DNA of 64,000 nt from Streptomyces typhae (GTDB lineage: Bacteria > Actinomycetota > Actinomycetes > Streptomycetales > Streptomycetaceae): the NCBI RefSeq assembly GCF_009755605.1, contig NZ_WPNZ01000011.1:257897-321896 (forward strand), read 5' to 3'. The notes under the pieces are model-generated. The model was given only the letters and a program-made list of their open reading frames with translations, did no database searches and had not been told where the DNA came from. Both the position numbers and the translations under genes were made by a program. Positions within the stretch are counted from its first letter, which is position 1. Each line of letters starts with the position of its first letter. Positions 36,597 to 44,977 of this stretch are shown here, in pieces.

Positions 36597-36714
36597 GAGG
36601 CGCGCGGCGCCGATGCTTTTCCGGCCCCCCCAGGCGGCGCCGAAACCCCATCTGACCTGCAATGATCGATCATCGCTCAGATGAAGGCCCCCCTCGACAA
36701 CTGAGACAAACTCT

Positions 36715-36757
36715 TGGCACTGAGTGTCTTGCCGACTGGCACGCGGTGTCATACGTT
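36715..36757 (+). promoter_or_regulatory. ccr promoter with two tandem symmetric boxes
   Basis: The boxes are TGGCAC-TGA-GTGTC (36715-36728) and TGGCAC-GCG-GTGTC (36737-36750), 22 bp apart, which is two helical turns. A -35 candidate, TTGCCG (36729-36734), lies exactly between them. A -10 candidate, TACGTT (36752-36757), follows after a 17-bp spacer, so the second box fills the spacer. The leader to the ccr ATG at 36986 would be about 220 nt. The rest of the 489-bp gap 36497-36985 holds the inverted repeat at 36524-36596 and no gene. Confidence 0.6.
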
Positions 36758-36985
36758 GATGTTGTCCGGGCGGCCGGCGGAGGGAGAACCTCCCCCTGCC
36801 GACTGTCCCCGCGAGCCTCAGGCGAGCGCGCCCGGACGCCTGCGTCACAGGCACCCCGCGCGCCCCACCACGGCGCCGCCACAGCACCACCTCCGCCGAA
36901 CCGACGGCACCACCCCTCTTCAAGGAACACCCCGACGTACCCCTCAGAGCGCTCCCTCGAAAGCGCCCTTCGCCGGAGGCACCCC

Positions 36986-38323
36986 ATGCAGGAAATCCTG
37001 GACGCGATCCAGTCGCCGGACACCACGGCCGCCGACTACGCCGCACTGCCGCTGCCCGAGTCGTACCGCGCCGTGACCGTGCACAAGGACGAGACGGAGA
37101 TGTTCACCGGGCTCGCCACGCGCGACAAGGACCCGCGCAAGTCACTGCACCTGGACGAGGTCCCCGTGCCCGAACTCGGCCCCGGCGAGGCCCTGGTGGC
37201 TGTGATGGCGTCCTCCGTGAACTACAACTCGGTGTGGACGTCGATCTTCGAGCCGCTGTCGACCTTCGGCTTCCTGGAGCGCTACGGCAAGCTCAGCGAC
37301 CTCTCCAGGCGCCACGACCTGCCGTACCACATCATCGGCTCCGACCTCGCGGGCGTCGTGCTGCGCACAGGACCCGGAGTCAACGCCTGGCGCCCCGGCG
37401 ACGAAGTCGTCGCGCACTGCCTGTCGGTGGAGCTGGAGTCGTCCGACGGGCACAACGACACGATGCTCGACCCCGAGCAGCGCATCTGGGGCTTCGAGAC
37501 CAACTTCGGCGGCCTCGCGGAGATCGCCCTTGTCAAGTCCAACCAGCTGATGCCCAAGCCGGACCACCTGAGCTGGGAGGAGGCCGCCGCTCCCGGCCTG
37601 GTGAACTCCACCGCCTACCGGCAGCTCGTCTCCCGCAACGGCGCCGGCATGAAGCAGGGCGACAACGTCCTGATCTGGGGCGCGAGCGGCGGACTCGGCT
37701 CGTACGCCACCCAGTTCGCGCTCGCGGGCGGCGCCAACCCCATCTGTGTCGTCTCCTCGCCGCAGAAGGCCGGGATCTGCCGCGCCATGGGCGCCGACGC
37801 CATCATCGACCGCAACGCCGAGGGCTACCGGTTCTGGAAGGACGAGCACGCCCAGGACCCCAAGGAGTGGAAGCGCTTCGGCAAGCGCATCCGCGAGCTG
37901 ACCGGCGGCGAGGACATCGACATCGTCTTCGAGCACCCCGGCCGCGAGACCTTCGGCGCCTCCGTGTACGTCACCCGCAAGGGCGGCACCATCACCACCT
38001 GCGCGTCGACGTCGGGCTATCTCCACGAGTACGACAACCGCTATCTGTGGATGTCCCTGAAGCGCATCATCGGCTCGCACTTCGCCAACTACCGCGAGGC
38101 CTGGGAGGCCAACCGGCTGATCGCCAAGGGCAAGATCCACCCGACGCTCTCCAAGGTCTACTCCCTGGCGGACACCGGGCAAGCCGCCTACGACGTGCAC
38201 CGCAATCTGCACCAGGGCAAGGTCGGCGTGCTCGCGCTCGCGCCCGAGGAGGGCCTCGGAGTGCGCGACCACGACAAGCGCGCCCGGCACATCGACGCCA
38301 TCAACCGGTTCCGCGACATCTGA
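36986..38323 (+). CDS. ccr: Crotonyl-CoA carboxylase/reductase
   Basis: ATG 36986 follows CCGGAGGCACCCC; the product is 445 residues. The enzyme reductively carboxylates crotonyl-CoA with NADPH and CO2 to (2S)-ethylmalonyl-CoA. It is a medium-chain reductase with the nucleotide loop WGASGGLGSYATQFALAGG. The CO2-pocket residues known from the Kitasatospora enzyme are present at the same numbers: Asn81 (SSVNYNSVW), Phe170-Glu171 (WGFETNFGG) and His365 (IIGSHFANY). Length and residues fit a primary-metabolism ccr. It starts the cluster ccr-meaA-lyase-hydratase-dehydrogenase and is separated from meaA by 17 bp. Confidence 0.97.
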   Translation: MQEILDAIQSPDTTAADYAALPLPESYRAVTVHKDETEMFTGLATRDKDPRKSLHLDEVPVPELGPGEALVAVMASSVNYNSVWTSIFEPLSTFGFLERYGKLSDLSRRHDLPYHIIGSDLAGVVLRTGPGVNAWRPGDEVVAHCLSVELESSDGHNDTMLDPEQRIWGFETNFGGLAEIALVKSNQLMPKPDHLSWEEAAAPGLVNSTAYRQLVSRNGAGMKQGDNVLIWGASGGLGSYATQFALAGGANPICVVSSPQKAGICRAMGADAIIDRNAEGYRFWKDEHAQDPKEWKRFGKRIRELTGGEDIDIVFEHPGRETFGASVYVTRKGGTITTCASTSGYLHEYDNRYLWMSLKRIIGSHFANYREAWEANRLIAKGKIHPTLSKVYSLADTGQAAYDVHRNLHQGKVGVLALAPEEGLGVRDHDKRARHIDAINRFRDI

Positions 38324-38340
38324 GGGGCGGGCACCCACAC

Positions 38341-40392
38341 ATGACCGAGCGTCAGAAGGACCGGCCGTGGCTGATGCGCACCTACGCCGGTCACTCCACG
38401 GCCGAGGCCTCCAACGAGCTCTACCGACGCAACCTCGCCAAGGGGCAGACCGGTCTCTCGGTCGCCTTCGACCTGCCGACGCAGACCGGGTACGACCCGG
38501 ACCACATCCTCGCGCGCGGGGAGGTGGGCCGGGTCGGCGTCCCGGTGTCCCACCTCGGCGACATGCGGCGGCTGTTCCAGGACATCCCCCTGGAGCAGAT
38601 GAACACCTCCATGACGATCAACGCGACCGCCATGTGGCTGCTCGCGCTCTACCAGGTCGTCGCCGAGGAGCAGGGCGCCGACATCGCGAGCCTCCAGGGG
38701 ACGACGCAGAACGACATCGTCAAGGAGTACCTGTCGCGCGGCACCCACGTCTTCCCGCCGGGGCCGAGCCTGCGCCTGACCACCGACATGATCACGTACA
38801 CGGTGGCGCACATCCCCAAGTGGAACCCGATCAACATCTGCAGCTACCACCTCCAGGAGGCGGGGGCCACCCCGGTCCAGGAGATCGCGTACGCGATGAG
38901 CACGGCGGTCGCGGTGCTCGACGCGGTGCGCGACTCCGGGCAGGTGCCCGAGGAGAAGTTCGGCGACGTCGTCGCGCGGATCTCGTTCTTCGTGAACGCC
39001 GGTGTGCGGTTCATCGAGGAGATGTGCAAGATGCGGGCCTTCGGGCGCATCTGGGACCAGGTGGCGCGGCAGCGGTACGGCATCACCGACCCCAAGCAGC
39101 GGCGGTTCCGCTACGGCGTGCAGGTCAACTCGCTCGGCCTGACCGAGGCGCAGCCGGAGAACAACGTGCAGCGCATCGTCCTGGAGATGCTCGCCGTCAC
39201 ACTGTCGAAGGACGCCCGCGCGCGTGCCGTGCAGTTGCCCGCCTGGAACGAGGCGCTCGGCCTGCCCCGGCCCTGGGACCAGCAGTGGTCGCTGCGCATC
39301 CAGCAGGTCCTCGCCCATGAGAGCGACCTCCTGGAGTACGAGGACATCTTCGCGGGCTCGCACGTCGTCGAGGCCAAGGTCGACGCCCTCGTCGAGGAGT
39401 CCCTGACGGAGATGGACCGGATCGAGCAGATGGGCGGCGCGATGGCCGCCGTCGAGTCCGGCTATCTGAAGGCGCAGCTGGTGTCCTCGCACGCGGAGCG
39501 CCGGGCGCGGATCGAGGCGGGCGAGGACAAGATCATCGGTGTGAACGCCTTCGAGGCGACCGAGCCGAGCCCGCTCACCGCGGACCTGGACACGGCGATC
39601 ATGACGGTCGACAAGGAGGTGGAGGCCCGGGTCGTGGACGCCATCGGCGCCTGGCGCACCACCCGCCAGGAGTCCTCGGACCGGCAGGGCCTCGGCGACC
39701 CGTTCCACTTCCCGACCGTCGGGCAGGCACTCGACCGGCTCAGGGAGGTCGCCGCGGGCACCGGCAACCTGATGGAGGCCACCCTGGAGTGCGCACGCGC
39801 CGGTGTGACGACCGGGGAGTGGGCCGGGGCCCTGCGGGAGGTCTTCGGGGAGTTCCGGGCGCCCACGGGCGTCTCGGGGGCTCCGGTGGCCGTCACGGCG
39901 GAGGCGGGCACCCCGCTCGCCCTCGTCCGCGAGAAGGTCGAGAAGACCGCCGCCGACCTCAGCACCGGCAAGCTGCGCTTCCTCGTCGGCAAGCCGGGCC
40001 TCGACGGGCACTCCAACGGCGCCGAGCAGATCGCGGTGCGCGCACGCGACGCCGGCTTCGAGGTCGTCTACCAGGGCATCCGGCTCACGCCCGAGCAGAT
40101 CGTGGACGCGGCCCTCGCGGAGGACGTGCACGCAGTGGGCCTGTCGATCCTCTCCGGCTCGCACGCGCAGCTCGTGCCGGACGTCCTGGAGCGGCTGCGC
40201 GCCGCGGGCGCCCACGACATCCCTGTGATCGCCGGCGGCATCATTCCCGGCAGCGACGCCGAGGACCTGAGGGCGGCGGGCGTGGCCGCCGTGTTCACCC
40301 CCAAGGACTTCGGCATCACGGAGATCATCGGCCGTATCGTCGACGAGATCCGCAAAGCGAACCACCTCGACCCCCTGGAGGTCCCCGCATGA
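38341..40392 (+). CDS. meaA: Ethylmalonyl-CoA mutase (MeaA-type B12-dependent acyl-CoA mutase)
   Basis: ATG 38341; the product is 683 residues, a single-chain mutase. The N-terminal barrel is recognised by GLSVAFDLPTQTGYDPDH, NTSMTINATAMWLLALY, LQGTTQNDIVKEYLSRGTHVFPP and the substrate region NPINICSYHLQEAGATPVQEIAYA. The C-terminal cobalamin domain (about 540-670) has KPGLDGHSNGAEQIA (the D-x-H-x-x-G base-off site), LSILSGSHAQL and VIAGGIIPGSDA. It converts ethylmalonyl-CoA to methylsuccinyl-CoA. Linkage to ccr is classic (meaA of Streptomyces), and the next gene overlaps it by 4 nt. Confidence 0.95.
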   Translation: MTERQKDRPWLMRTYAGHSTAEASNELYRRNLAKGQTGLSVAFDLPTQTGYDPDHILARGEVGRVGVPVSHLGDMRRLFQDIPLEQMNTSMTINATAMWLLALYQVVAEEQGADIASLQGTTQNDIVKEYLSRGTHVFPPGPSLRLTTDMITYTVAHIPKWNPINICSYHLQEAGATPVQEIAYAMSTAVAVLDAVRDSGQVPEEKFGDVVARISFFVNAGVRFIEEMCKMRAFGRIWDQVARQRYGITDPKQRRFRYGVQVNSLGLTEAQPENNVQRIVLEMLAVTLSKDARARAVQLPAWNEALGLPRPWDQQWSLRIQQVLAHESDLLEYEDIFAGSHVVEAKVDALVEESLTEMDRIEQMGGAMAAVESGYLKAQLVSSHAERRARIEAGEDKIIGVNAFEATEPSPLTADLDTAIMTVDKEVEARVVDAIGAWRTTRQESSDRQGLGDPFHFPTVGQALDRLREVAAGTGNLMEATLECARAGVTTGEWAGALREVFGEFRAPTGVSGAPVAVTAEAGTPLALVREKVEKTAADLSTGKLRFLVGKPGLDGHSNGAEQIAVRARDAGFEVVYQGIRLTPEQIVDAALAEDVHAVGLSILSGSHAQLVPDVLERLRAAGAHDIPVIAGGIIPGSDAEDLRAAGVAAVFTPKDFGITEIIGRIVDEIRKANHLDPLEVPA

Positions 40393-41372
40393 CCCCGTCC
40401 AAGCCGCAGTCCGGTGCCGTGGACCGGCTCCGTCCGCGCCGCTCCTGCCTGGCCGTGCCCGGCTCGAACCCGCGCTTCCTGGAGAAGGCCCAGGGCCTGC
40501 CCGCCGACCAGGTGTTCCTGGACCTGGAGGACGCCTGCGCGCCGCTCGCCAAGCCCGAGGCACGGCACACGATCGTCAAGTTCCTCAACGAGGGCGACTG
40601 GACGGGCAAGACCCGGGCCGTGCGCGTCAACGACTGGACGACCGAGTGGACGTACCGGGACGTCGTGACCGTTGTTGAGGGCGCGGGCCCCAACCTTGAC
40701 TGCATCATGCTGCCGAAGGTGCAGGACGCGCAGCAGATCGTGGCGCTCGACCTGCTGCTCACGCAGATCGAGAAGACGATGGGCTTCGAGGTCGGCCGGA
40801 TCGGCATCGAGGCGCAGATCGAGAACGCGAAGGGTCTGGTCAATGTTGACGAGATCGCGGCGGCCTCGTCACGTATTGAGACGATCATCTTCGGCCCGGC
40901 CGACTTCATGGCATCGATCAACATGAAGTCCCTCGTCGTGGGCGAGCAGCCGCCCGGCTACCCCGCGGACGCCTATCACTACATCCTGATGCGCATCCTG
41001 ATGGCGGCCCGTACGCACGACCTCCAGGCGATCGACGGCCCGTACCTCCAGATCAAGAACGTCGACGGCTACCGCGAGGTGGCGGGGCGGGCGGCCGCGC
41101 TCGGCTTCGACGGCAAGTGGGTGCTGCACCCGGGCCAGGTGGAGGCCGCCAACGAGGTGTTCTCGCCGTCCCAGGAGGACTACGACCACGCCGAGCTGAT
41201 CCTGGACGCGTACGCGTACTGCACGTCCGAGGCGGGCGGCAAGAAGGGCTCGGCGATGCTCGGCGACGAGATGATCGACGAGGCCAGCCGGAAGATGGCC
41301 CTGGTGGTCTCCGGCAAGGGCCGCGCGGCCGGCATGCGGCGCACCAGCAAGTTCGAGGCCCCGGAGGCGTAG
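40389..41372 (+). CDS. HpcH/HpaI/citrate-lyase-beta family: probable L-malyl/beta-methylmalyl-CoA lyase
   Basis: ATG 40389 overlaps the meaA stop (ATGA); the product is 327 residues. CitE-like motifs are RRSCLAVPGSNPRFLEKAQGL, DQVFLDLEDACAP, VRVNDW, CIMLPKVQDA, IGIEAQIENAKGLVNVDEIA (Mg-binding Glu), IIFGPADFMASI (Asp) and GKWVLHPGQVEAANEVF. In the ethylmalonyl-CoA route this enzyme splits beta-methylmalyl-CoA into glyoxylate and propionyl-CoA. Context rather than sequence fixes the substrate. Confidence 0.92.
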   Translation: MTPSKPQSGAVDRLRPRRSCLAVPGSNPRFLEKAQGLPADQVFLDLEDACAPLAKPEARHTIVKFLNEGDWTGKTRAVRVNDWTTEWTYRDVVTVVEGAGPNLDCIMLPKVQDAQQIVALDLLLTQIEKTMGFEVGRIGIEAQIENAKGLVNVDEIAAASSRIETIIFGPADFMASINMKSLVVGEQPPGYPADAYHYILMRILMAARTHDLQAIDGPYLQIKNVDGYREVAGRAAALGFDGKWVLHPGQVEAANEVFSPSQEDYDHAELILDAYAYCTSEAGGKKGSAMLGDEMIDEASRKMALVVSGKGRAAGMRRTSKFEAPEA

Positions 41373-41377
41373 GGATC

Positions 41378-41962
41378 ATGCAATTCGGCCGCTCATACGA
41401 GGAGTTCGAAGTTGGCGCCGTGTACAAGCACTGGCCCGGCAAGACGGTCACGGAGTACGACGACCACCTCTTCTGTCTGCTCACCATGAACCATCACCCG
41501 CTGCACCTGGACAGCAACTACGCGCAGAGCACGACGGACTTCGGCAGGAACGTCGTCGTCGGGAACTACATCTACTCGCTGCTGCTCGGCATGTCGGTGC
41601 CGGACGTCTCGGGCAAGGCGATCGCGAACCTGGAGATCGAGTCGCTGAAGCACGTGGCGCCGACGTTCCACGGCGACACGCTGTACGGCGAGACGACGGT
41701 CCTGGACAAGACGCCGTCGAGGTCCAAGTCGGACCGCGGGATCGTCCATGTGGAGACCAGGGGATACAAGCAGGACGGCACGCTGGTGTGCGTCTTCCGC
41801 CGCAAGGTGATGGTGCCCACCGAGACGTACGTCAAGGAGCGCGGCGGCGAACAGCCCGGCCGGCCGGAGCCGGCCGCGCCCGCGGCGGAGAAGCCCGCCG
41901 CAGCAGTGCGGCCCGCACCCGCGGAGAAGCCCGCCCCCGTGGAGAAGAAGACGGAGAAGTAG
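41378..41962 (+). CDS. MaoC-type hydratase: probable mesaconyl-CoA hydratase
   Basis: ATG 41378 with GGAGGCGTAGGGATC upstream; the product is 194 residues. Residues 1-150 are a single hot-dog domain with YEEFEVGAVYKHWPGKTVTEYDDHLFCLLTMNHHPLHLD, where the Asp and His form the hydratase pair, and GNYIYSLLLGMS. The last 40 residues are an Ala/Pro/Lys/Glu tail (AAEKPAAAVRPAPAEKPAP). It would hydrate mesaconyl-CoA to beta-methylmalyl-CoA. It is shorter than the double-hot-dog proteobacterial enzyme. The assignment comes from its position between the lyase and the dehydrogenase. Confidence 0.88.
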   Translation: MQFGRSYEEFEVGAVYKHWPGKTVTEYDDHLFCLLTMNHHPLHLDSNYAQSTTDFGRNVVVGNYIYSLLLGMSVPDVSGKAIANLEIESLKHVAPTFHGDTLYGETTVLDKTPSRSKSDRGIVHVETRGYKQDGTLVCVFRRKVMVPTETYVKERGGEQPGRPEPAAPAAEKPAAAVRPAPAEKPAPVEKKTEK

Positions 41963-41964
41963 CC

Positions 41965-43170
41965 ATGCCGCGTCTCGCCCGGACCGCCGGTCTGACCGAT
42001 ATCCAGCAGGAAATCCTGTCCACCGTCAGGGATTTCGTCGACAAAGAGATCATTCCGGTGGCGACCGCTCTGGAGCACCGCGACGAGTATCCGCAGGCGA
42101 TCGTCGACGGGCTCAAGGAGTTGGGCCTGTTCGGCCTGATGATCCCCGAGGAGTACGGAGGTCTGGGTGAGTCGCTCCTGACGTACGCGCTGTGCGTGGA
42201 GGAGATAGCGCGCGGCTGGATGTCGGTGTCCGGCATCATCAACACCCACTTCATCGTGGCCTACATGCTCAAGCAGCACGGCACGCGGGAGCAGAAGGAG
42301 TACTTCCTGCCGCGCATGGCGACGGGCGAGGTGCGGGGCGCGTTCTCGATGTCGGAGCCCGCGCTCGGCTCGGACGTGGCGGCGATCACGTCGAAGGCGG
42401 TCAGGGACGGCGACGAGTATGTCCTGAACGGTCAGAAGATGTGGCTGACGAACGGCGGTTCGTCAACGCTGGTTGCCGTTCTCGTCAGAAGTGACGAAGG
42501 ACACTCCGAGGGAACGGCCCCGCACAAGTCGATGACGACGTTCCTCGTGGAGAAGGAGTCGGGCTTCGGCGAGGTGCGGCCGGGGCTCACCATTCCCGGG
42601 AAGATCGACAAGATGGGCTACAAGGGCGTCGACACCACCGAGCTGATCATGGATGGCCTGCGCATTCCGGCCAATCGCGTACTCGGCGGAACGACCGGAC
42701 GAGGGTTTTACCACATGATGGACGGGGTCGAAGTCGGCCGCGTGAATGTCGCCGCGCGTGGCTGCGGTGTCGCCCAGCGTGCCTTCGAGCTGGGCATCTC
42801 CTACGCCCAGCAACGCCACACTTTCGGCAAGCCCATAGCCCACCACCAGGCAATTCAGTTCAAGCTCGCCGAGATGGCTACCAAGGTCGAGGCCGCCCAT
42901 GCCATGATGGTGAACGCAGCACGCAAAAAGGACTCCGGGGAGCGAAACGACCTCGAAGCGGGGATGGCCAAGTATCTGGCGTCCGAGTACTGCAAAGAAG
43001 TGGTGGAGGACGCATTCAGGATCCACGGCGGCTACGGCTTCTCGAAGGAGTACGAAATCGAGCGCCTCTACCGGGAGGCGCCCATGCTCCTGATCGGTGA
43101 AGGTACCGCCGAGATCCAGAAAATGATCATTGGCCGTCGACTCCTCGAAGAGTATCGATTCCAGGGCTGA
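41965..43170 (+). CDS. Acyl-CoA dehydrogenase: probable methylsuccinyl-CoA dehydrogenase
   Basis: ATG 41965, 2 bp after the hydratase stop; the product is 401 residues. Standard ACAD marks are present: GLFGLMIPEEYGGLGESLL, the FAD/substrate loops RGAFSMSEPALGSDVAAITSKA and YVLNGQKMWLTNGG, YAQQRHTFGKPIAHHQAIQFKLAEM, GGYGFSKEYEIERLYREA and the catalytic-base region LIGEGTAEIQKMIIGR. In this cluster it would oxidise methylsuccinyl-CoA to mesaconyl-CoA. It lacks the long N-terminal extension of the Rhodobacter Mcd enzyme, so family-level specificity is inferred only from context. Confidence 0.9.
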   Translation: MPRLARTAGLTDIQQEILSTVRDFVDKEIIPVATALEHRDEYPQAIVDGLKELGLFGLMIPEEYGGLGESLLTYALCVEEIARGWMSVSGIINTHFIVAYMLKQHGTREQKEYFLPRMATGEVRGAFSMSEPALGSDVAAITSKAVRDGDEYVLNGQKMWLTNGGSSTLVAVLVRSDEGHSEGTAPHKSMTTFLVEKESGFGEVRPGLTIPGKIDKMGYKGVDTTELIMDGLRIPANRVLGGTTGRGFYHMMDGVEVGRVNVAARGCGVAQRAFELGISYAQQRHTFGKPIAHHQAIQFKLAEMATKVEAAHAMMVNAARKKDSGERNDLEAGMAKYLASEYCKEVVEDAFRIHGGYGFSKEYEIERLYREAPMLLIGEGTAEIQKMIIGRRLLEEYRFQG

Positions 43171-43352
43171 ATGTCCGACTTGGGGCGATTTCTTCGAGAT
43201 TTTATCGAGAAGAAGATCACACCCAGTCAGCACGCTCCGGCGGCCGACTCGGCTTCCTGGCTTGCCCAGTTGTGGCTCGCAACCGATACGATCCCGGGAA
43301 AGCCGCCGTCCCCCCGTATGCAGTGCGGCATCATCCGCTACGAAGGTCATCC

Positions 43353-44009
43353 ATGCCCCACAGCCAAACCTCTGCACCTCGCGTCAGCTTCCTCGGTGGA
43401 CGCCTCGCGCGCGGAGCATCGCCGTGGCTCCTGCCGACCGTCGCCACCGCGGCACTCAGCCTGGCCAGGTCGCGCCGCTCCAAGGGCGCGGCCGCGATCG
43501 CCGTGCCCACCACCGCGCTCGCGGCGGGCATGCTGTGGTTCTTCCGCGACCCCGAGCGCGAGATCACCCCTGGCCGGGTCATCTCGCCGGCCGACGGCGT
43601 CGTCCAGAGCATCATGCCGTGGAAGGACGGGCGCACCCGCGTCGCGATCTTCATGAGCCCGCTGAACGTCCACGTCAACCGCGCGCCGCTGGCCGGCACG
43701 GTGACGTCCGTCGAGCACGTCCCGGGCGGTTTCGTCCCGGCGTTCAACAAGGAGAGCGAGAACAACGAGCGCGTTGTCTGGCACTTCGACACCGAGCTCG
43801 GCGACATCGAGATGATCCAGATCGCCGGTGCCGTCGCCCGGCGCATCGTGCCGTACGTGCCCCAGGGCACGAAACTGGAGCAGGGCGAGCGCATCGGCCT
43901 GATCCGCTTCGGCTCGCGTGTCGACATCTACCTGCCCGAGGGCGTCGAGGTGGACGTCGAGGTGGGGCAGAAGACCGTGGCTGGGGTGACTCGCATTGAC
44001 CGTGACTGA
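43353..44009 (+). CDS. psd: Phosphatidylserine decarboxylase proenzyme, short type
   Basis: ATG 43353 (GAAGGTCATCC upstream); the product is 218 residues. A hydrophobic anchor (WLLPTVATAALSLA and AAIAVPTTALAAGMLWFF) leads to the hallmark FFRDPERE. ISPADGVV, FMSPLNVHVNRAP and the self-cleavage site IRFGSRVDIYLP follow, where cleavage between Gly and Ser makes the pyruvoyl cofactor. It decarboxylates phosphatidylserine to phosphatidylethanolamine at the membrane. It overlaps the serine phosphatidyltransferase gene by 14 nt. The 182 bp before it (43171-43352) show no coding bias. Confidence 0.93.
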   Translation: MPHSQTSAPRVSFLGGRLARGASPWLLPTVATAALSLARSRRSKGAAAIAVPTTALAAGMLWFFRDPEREITPGRVISPADGVVQSIMPWKDGRTRVAIFMSPLNVHVNRAPLAGTVTSVEHVPGGFVPAFNKESENNERVVWHFDTELGDIEMIQIAGAVARRIVPYVPQGTKLEQGERIGLIRFGSRVDIYLPEGVEVDVEVGQKTVAGVTRIDRD

Positions 44010-44877
44010 TCCCGAGACACCGGCGGGCTGGGTGCCCGAGTCCCCGGACAACGGCGTGAACGGCGTGACCGGCGTGGACGATGCCGAAGAGGACATGCCG
44101 CTCTCGCTGCGCCTCTCAATAGCGGACACCCTCACCCTCGGCAACGCCACCTGCGGCTTCATGGCGGTGTACTTCACCACCACCGGCATCCTGATCCCGC
44201 ACCTCACCGGCAGTGACGAGTCGGGCATGGCCCGTCACAGCGCGGCGACGGCCGTGATCCTGATGCTGTGCGCGGCGGTCTTCGACCTGTTCGACGGGCT
44301 CGTGGCCCGCAAGCTGCGGTCCTCGCCGATGGGCGCCGAGCTGGACAACCTCTCGGACCTGATCAGCTTCGGACTCGCCCCGGCGTACTTCGTCCTCGTG
44401 TACGGGATGGTCGCCGACGACGCCCACCAGCGGGTGGCGGCCGTCGGCGCGATCGTGGTCCTGCTGGCGGTGGTGCTGCGGCTTGCGCGGTTCTCCTGCG
44501 TCACCCTGCGCGACGGGGTGTTCCAGGGGATGCCGTCCCCCTTCGGGGCGCTGACCGTGGTCTCGATCGTGCTTCTGGAGCTGCCCTTCGTCGCCACGCT
44601 CCTCGCGATCATCGGCACCGCCTGGCTGATGGTCAGCCGGGTCGAGTACCCGAAGCCGCGCGGGCCGCTCGCGGTCGCCATGCTCGCCTGGATCGTCGCC
44701 GCGATGGGGCTGCTCGCCGCCTGGGCCTTCGACGCGCCCGGTGGGCAGCTGCTGCTCCAGACCGGGTGCGCGCTCCAGCTCGTGCTCGGCGCGGTGATCC
44801 CGCTGTTCGCCACGGCCCGCCGGGTGAACAACTTCCGGGACAACCGTCGTGAGGCACGGGCCGCGCAGCTGCCGTAA
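43996..44877 (+). CDS. pssA: CDP-diacylglycerol-serine O-phosphatidyltransferase
   Basis: TTG 43996 or GTG 44002 in the same frame may start it; the product is about 293 residues. The CDP-alcohol phosphatidyltransferase signature is clear: FDGLVARKLRSSPMGAELDNLSDLISFG, that is DG-x2-AR-x8-G-x3-D-x3-D. Around it are about seven hydrophobic helices (AVILMLCAAVFDLF, AIVVLLAVVLRLA, AVAMLAWIVAAMGLLAAWAF and others). It makes phosphatidylserine, the substrate of the overlapping psd gene. Confidence 0.95.
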   Translation: MTVTDPETPAGWVPESPDNGVNGVTGVDDAEEDMPLSLRLSIADTLTLGNATCGFMAVYFTTTGILIPHLTGSDESGMARHSAATAVILMLCAAVFDLFDGLVARKLRSSPMGAELDNLSDLISFGLAPAYFVLVYGMVADDAHQRVAAVGAIVVLLAVVLRLARFSCVTLRDGVFQGMPSPFGALTVVSIVLLELPFVATLLAIIGTAWLMVSRVEYPKPRGPLAVAMLAWIVAAMGLLAAWAFDAPGGQLLLQTGCALQLVLGAVIPLFATARRVNNFRDNRREARAAQLP

Positions 44878-44898
44878 CGGCGCTCGTCACGTTGCCCG

Positions 44899-44932
44899 GA
44901 GGGGGCCCGAACCACATGGTTCGGGCCCCCTC
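44899..44932. terminator. Strong bidirectional terminator hairpin
   Basis: GAGGGGGCCCGAACCA (44899-44914) and its exact complement (44917-44932) form a hairpin followed by TCCTTT. It separates pssA from the convergent glycerate kinase gene. Confidence 0.85.
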
Positions 44933-44977
44933 TCCTTTGCGCGCTCCGCTGCGAGCGGGCGGGTCAGCTCGGGCGGG

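Noticed and set aside
36714..36760. CIRCE (HrcA) element from TTGGCACTGAGTG
   Set aside because: The TTAGCACTC-N9-GAGTGCTAA geometry is not met. The paired TGGCAC-N3-GTGTC reading explains the sequence better.
43171..43656. 161-codon frame starting right after the acyl-CoA dehydrogenase stop
   Set aside because: Its early codons lack GC3 bias and it then runs through psd in another frame. Only the ATG position is attractive.
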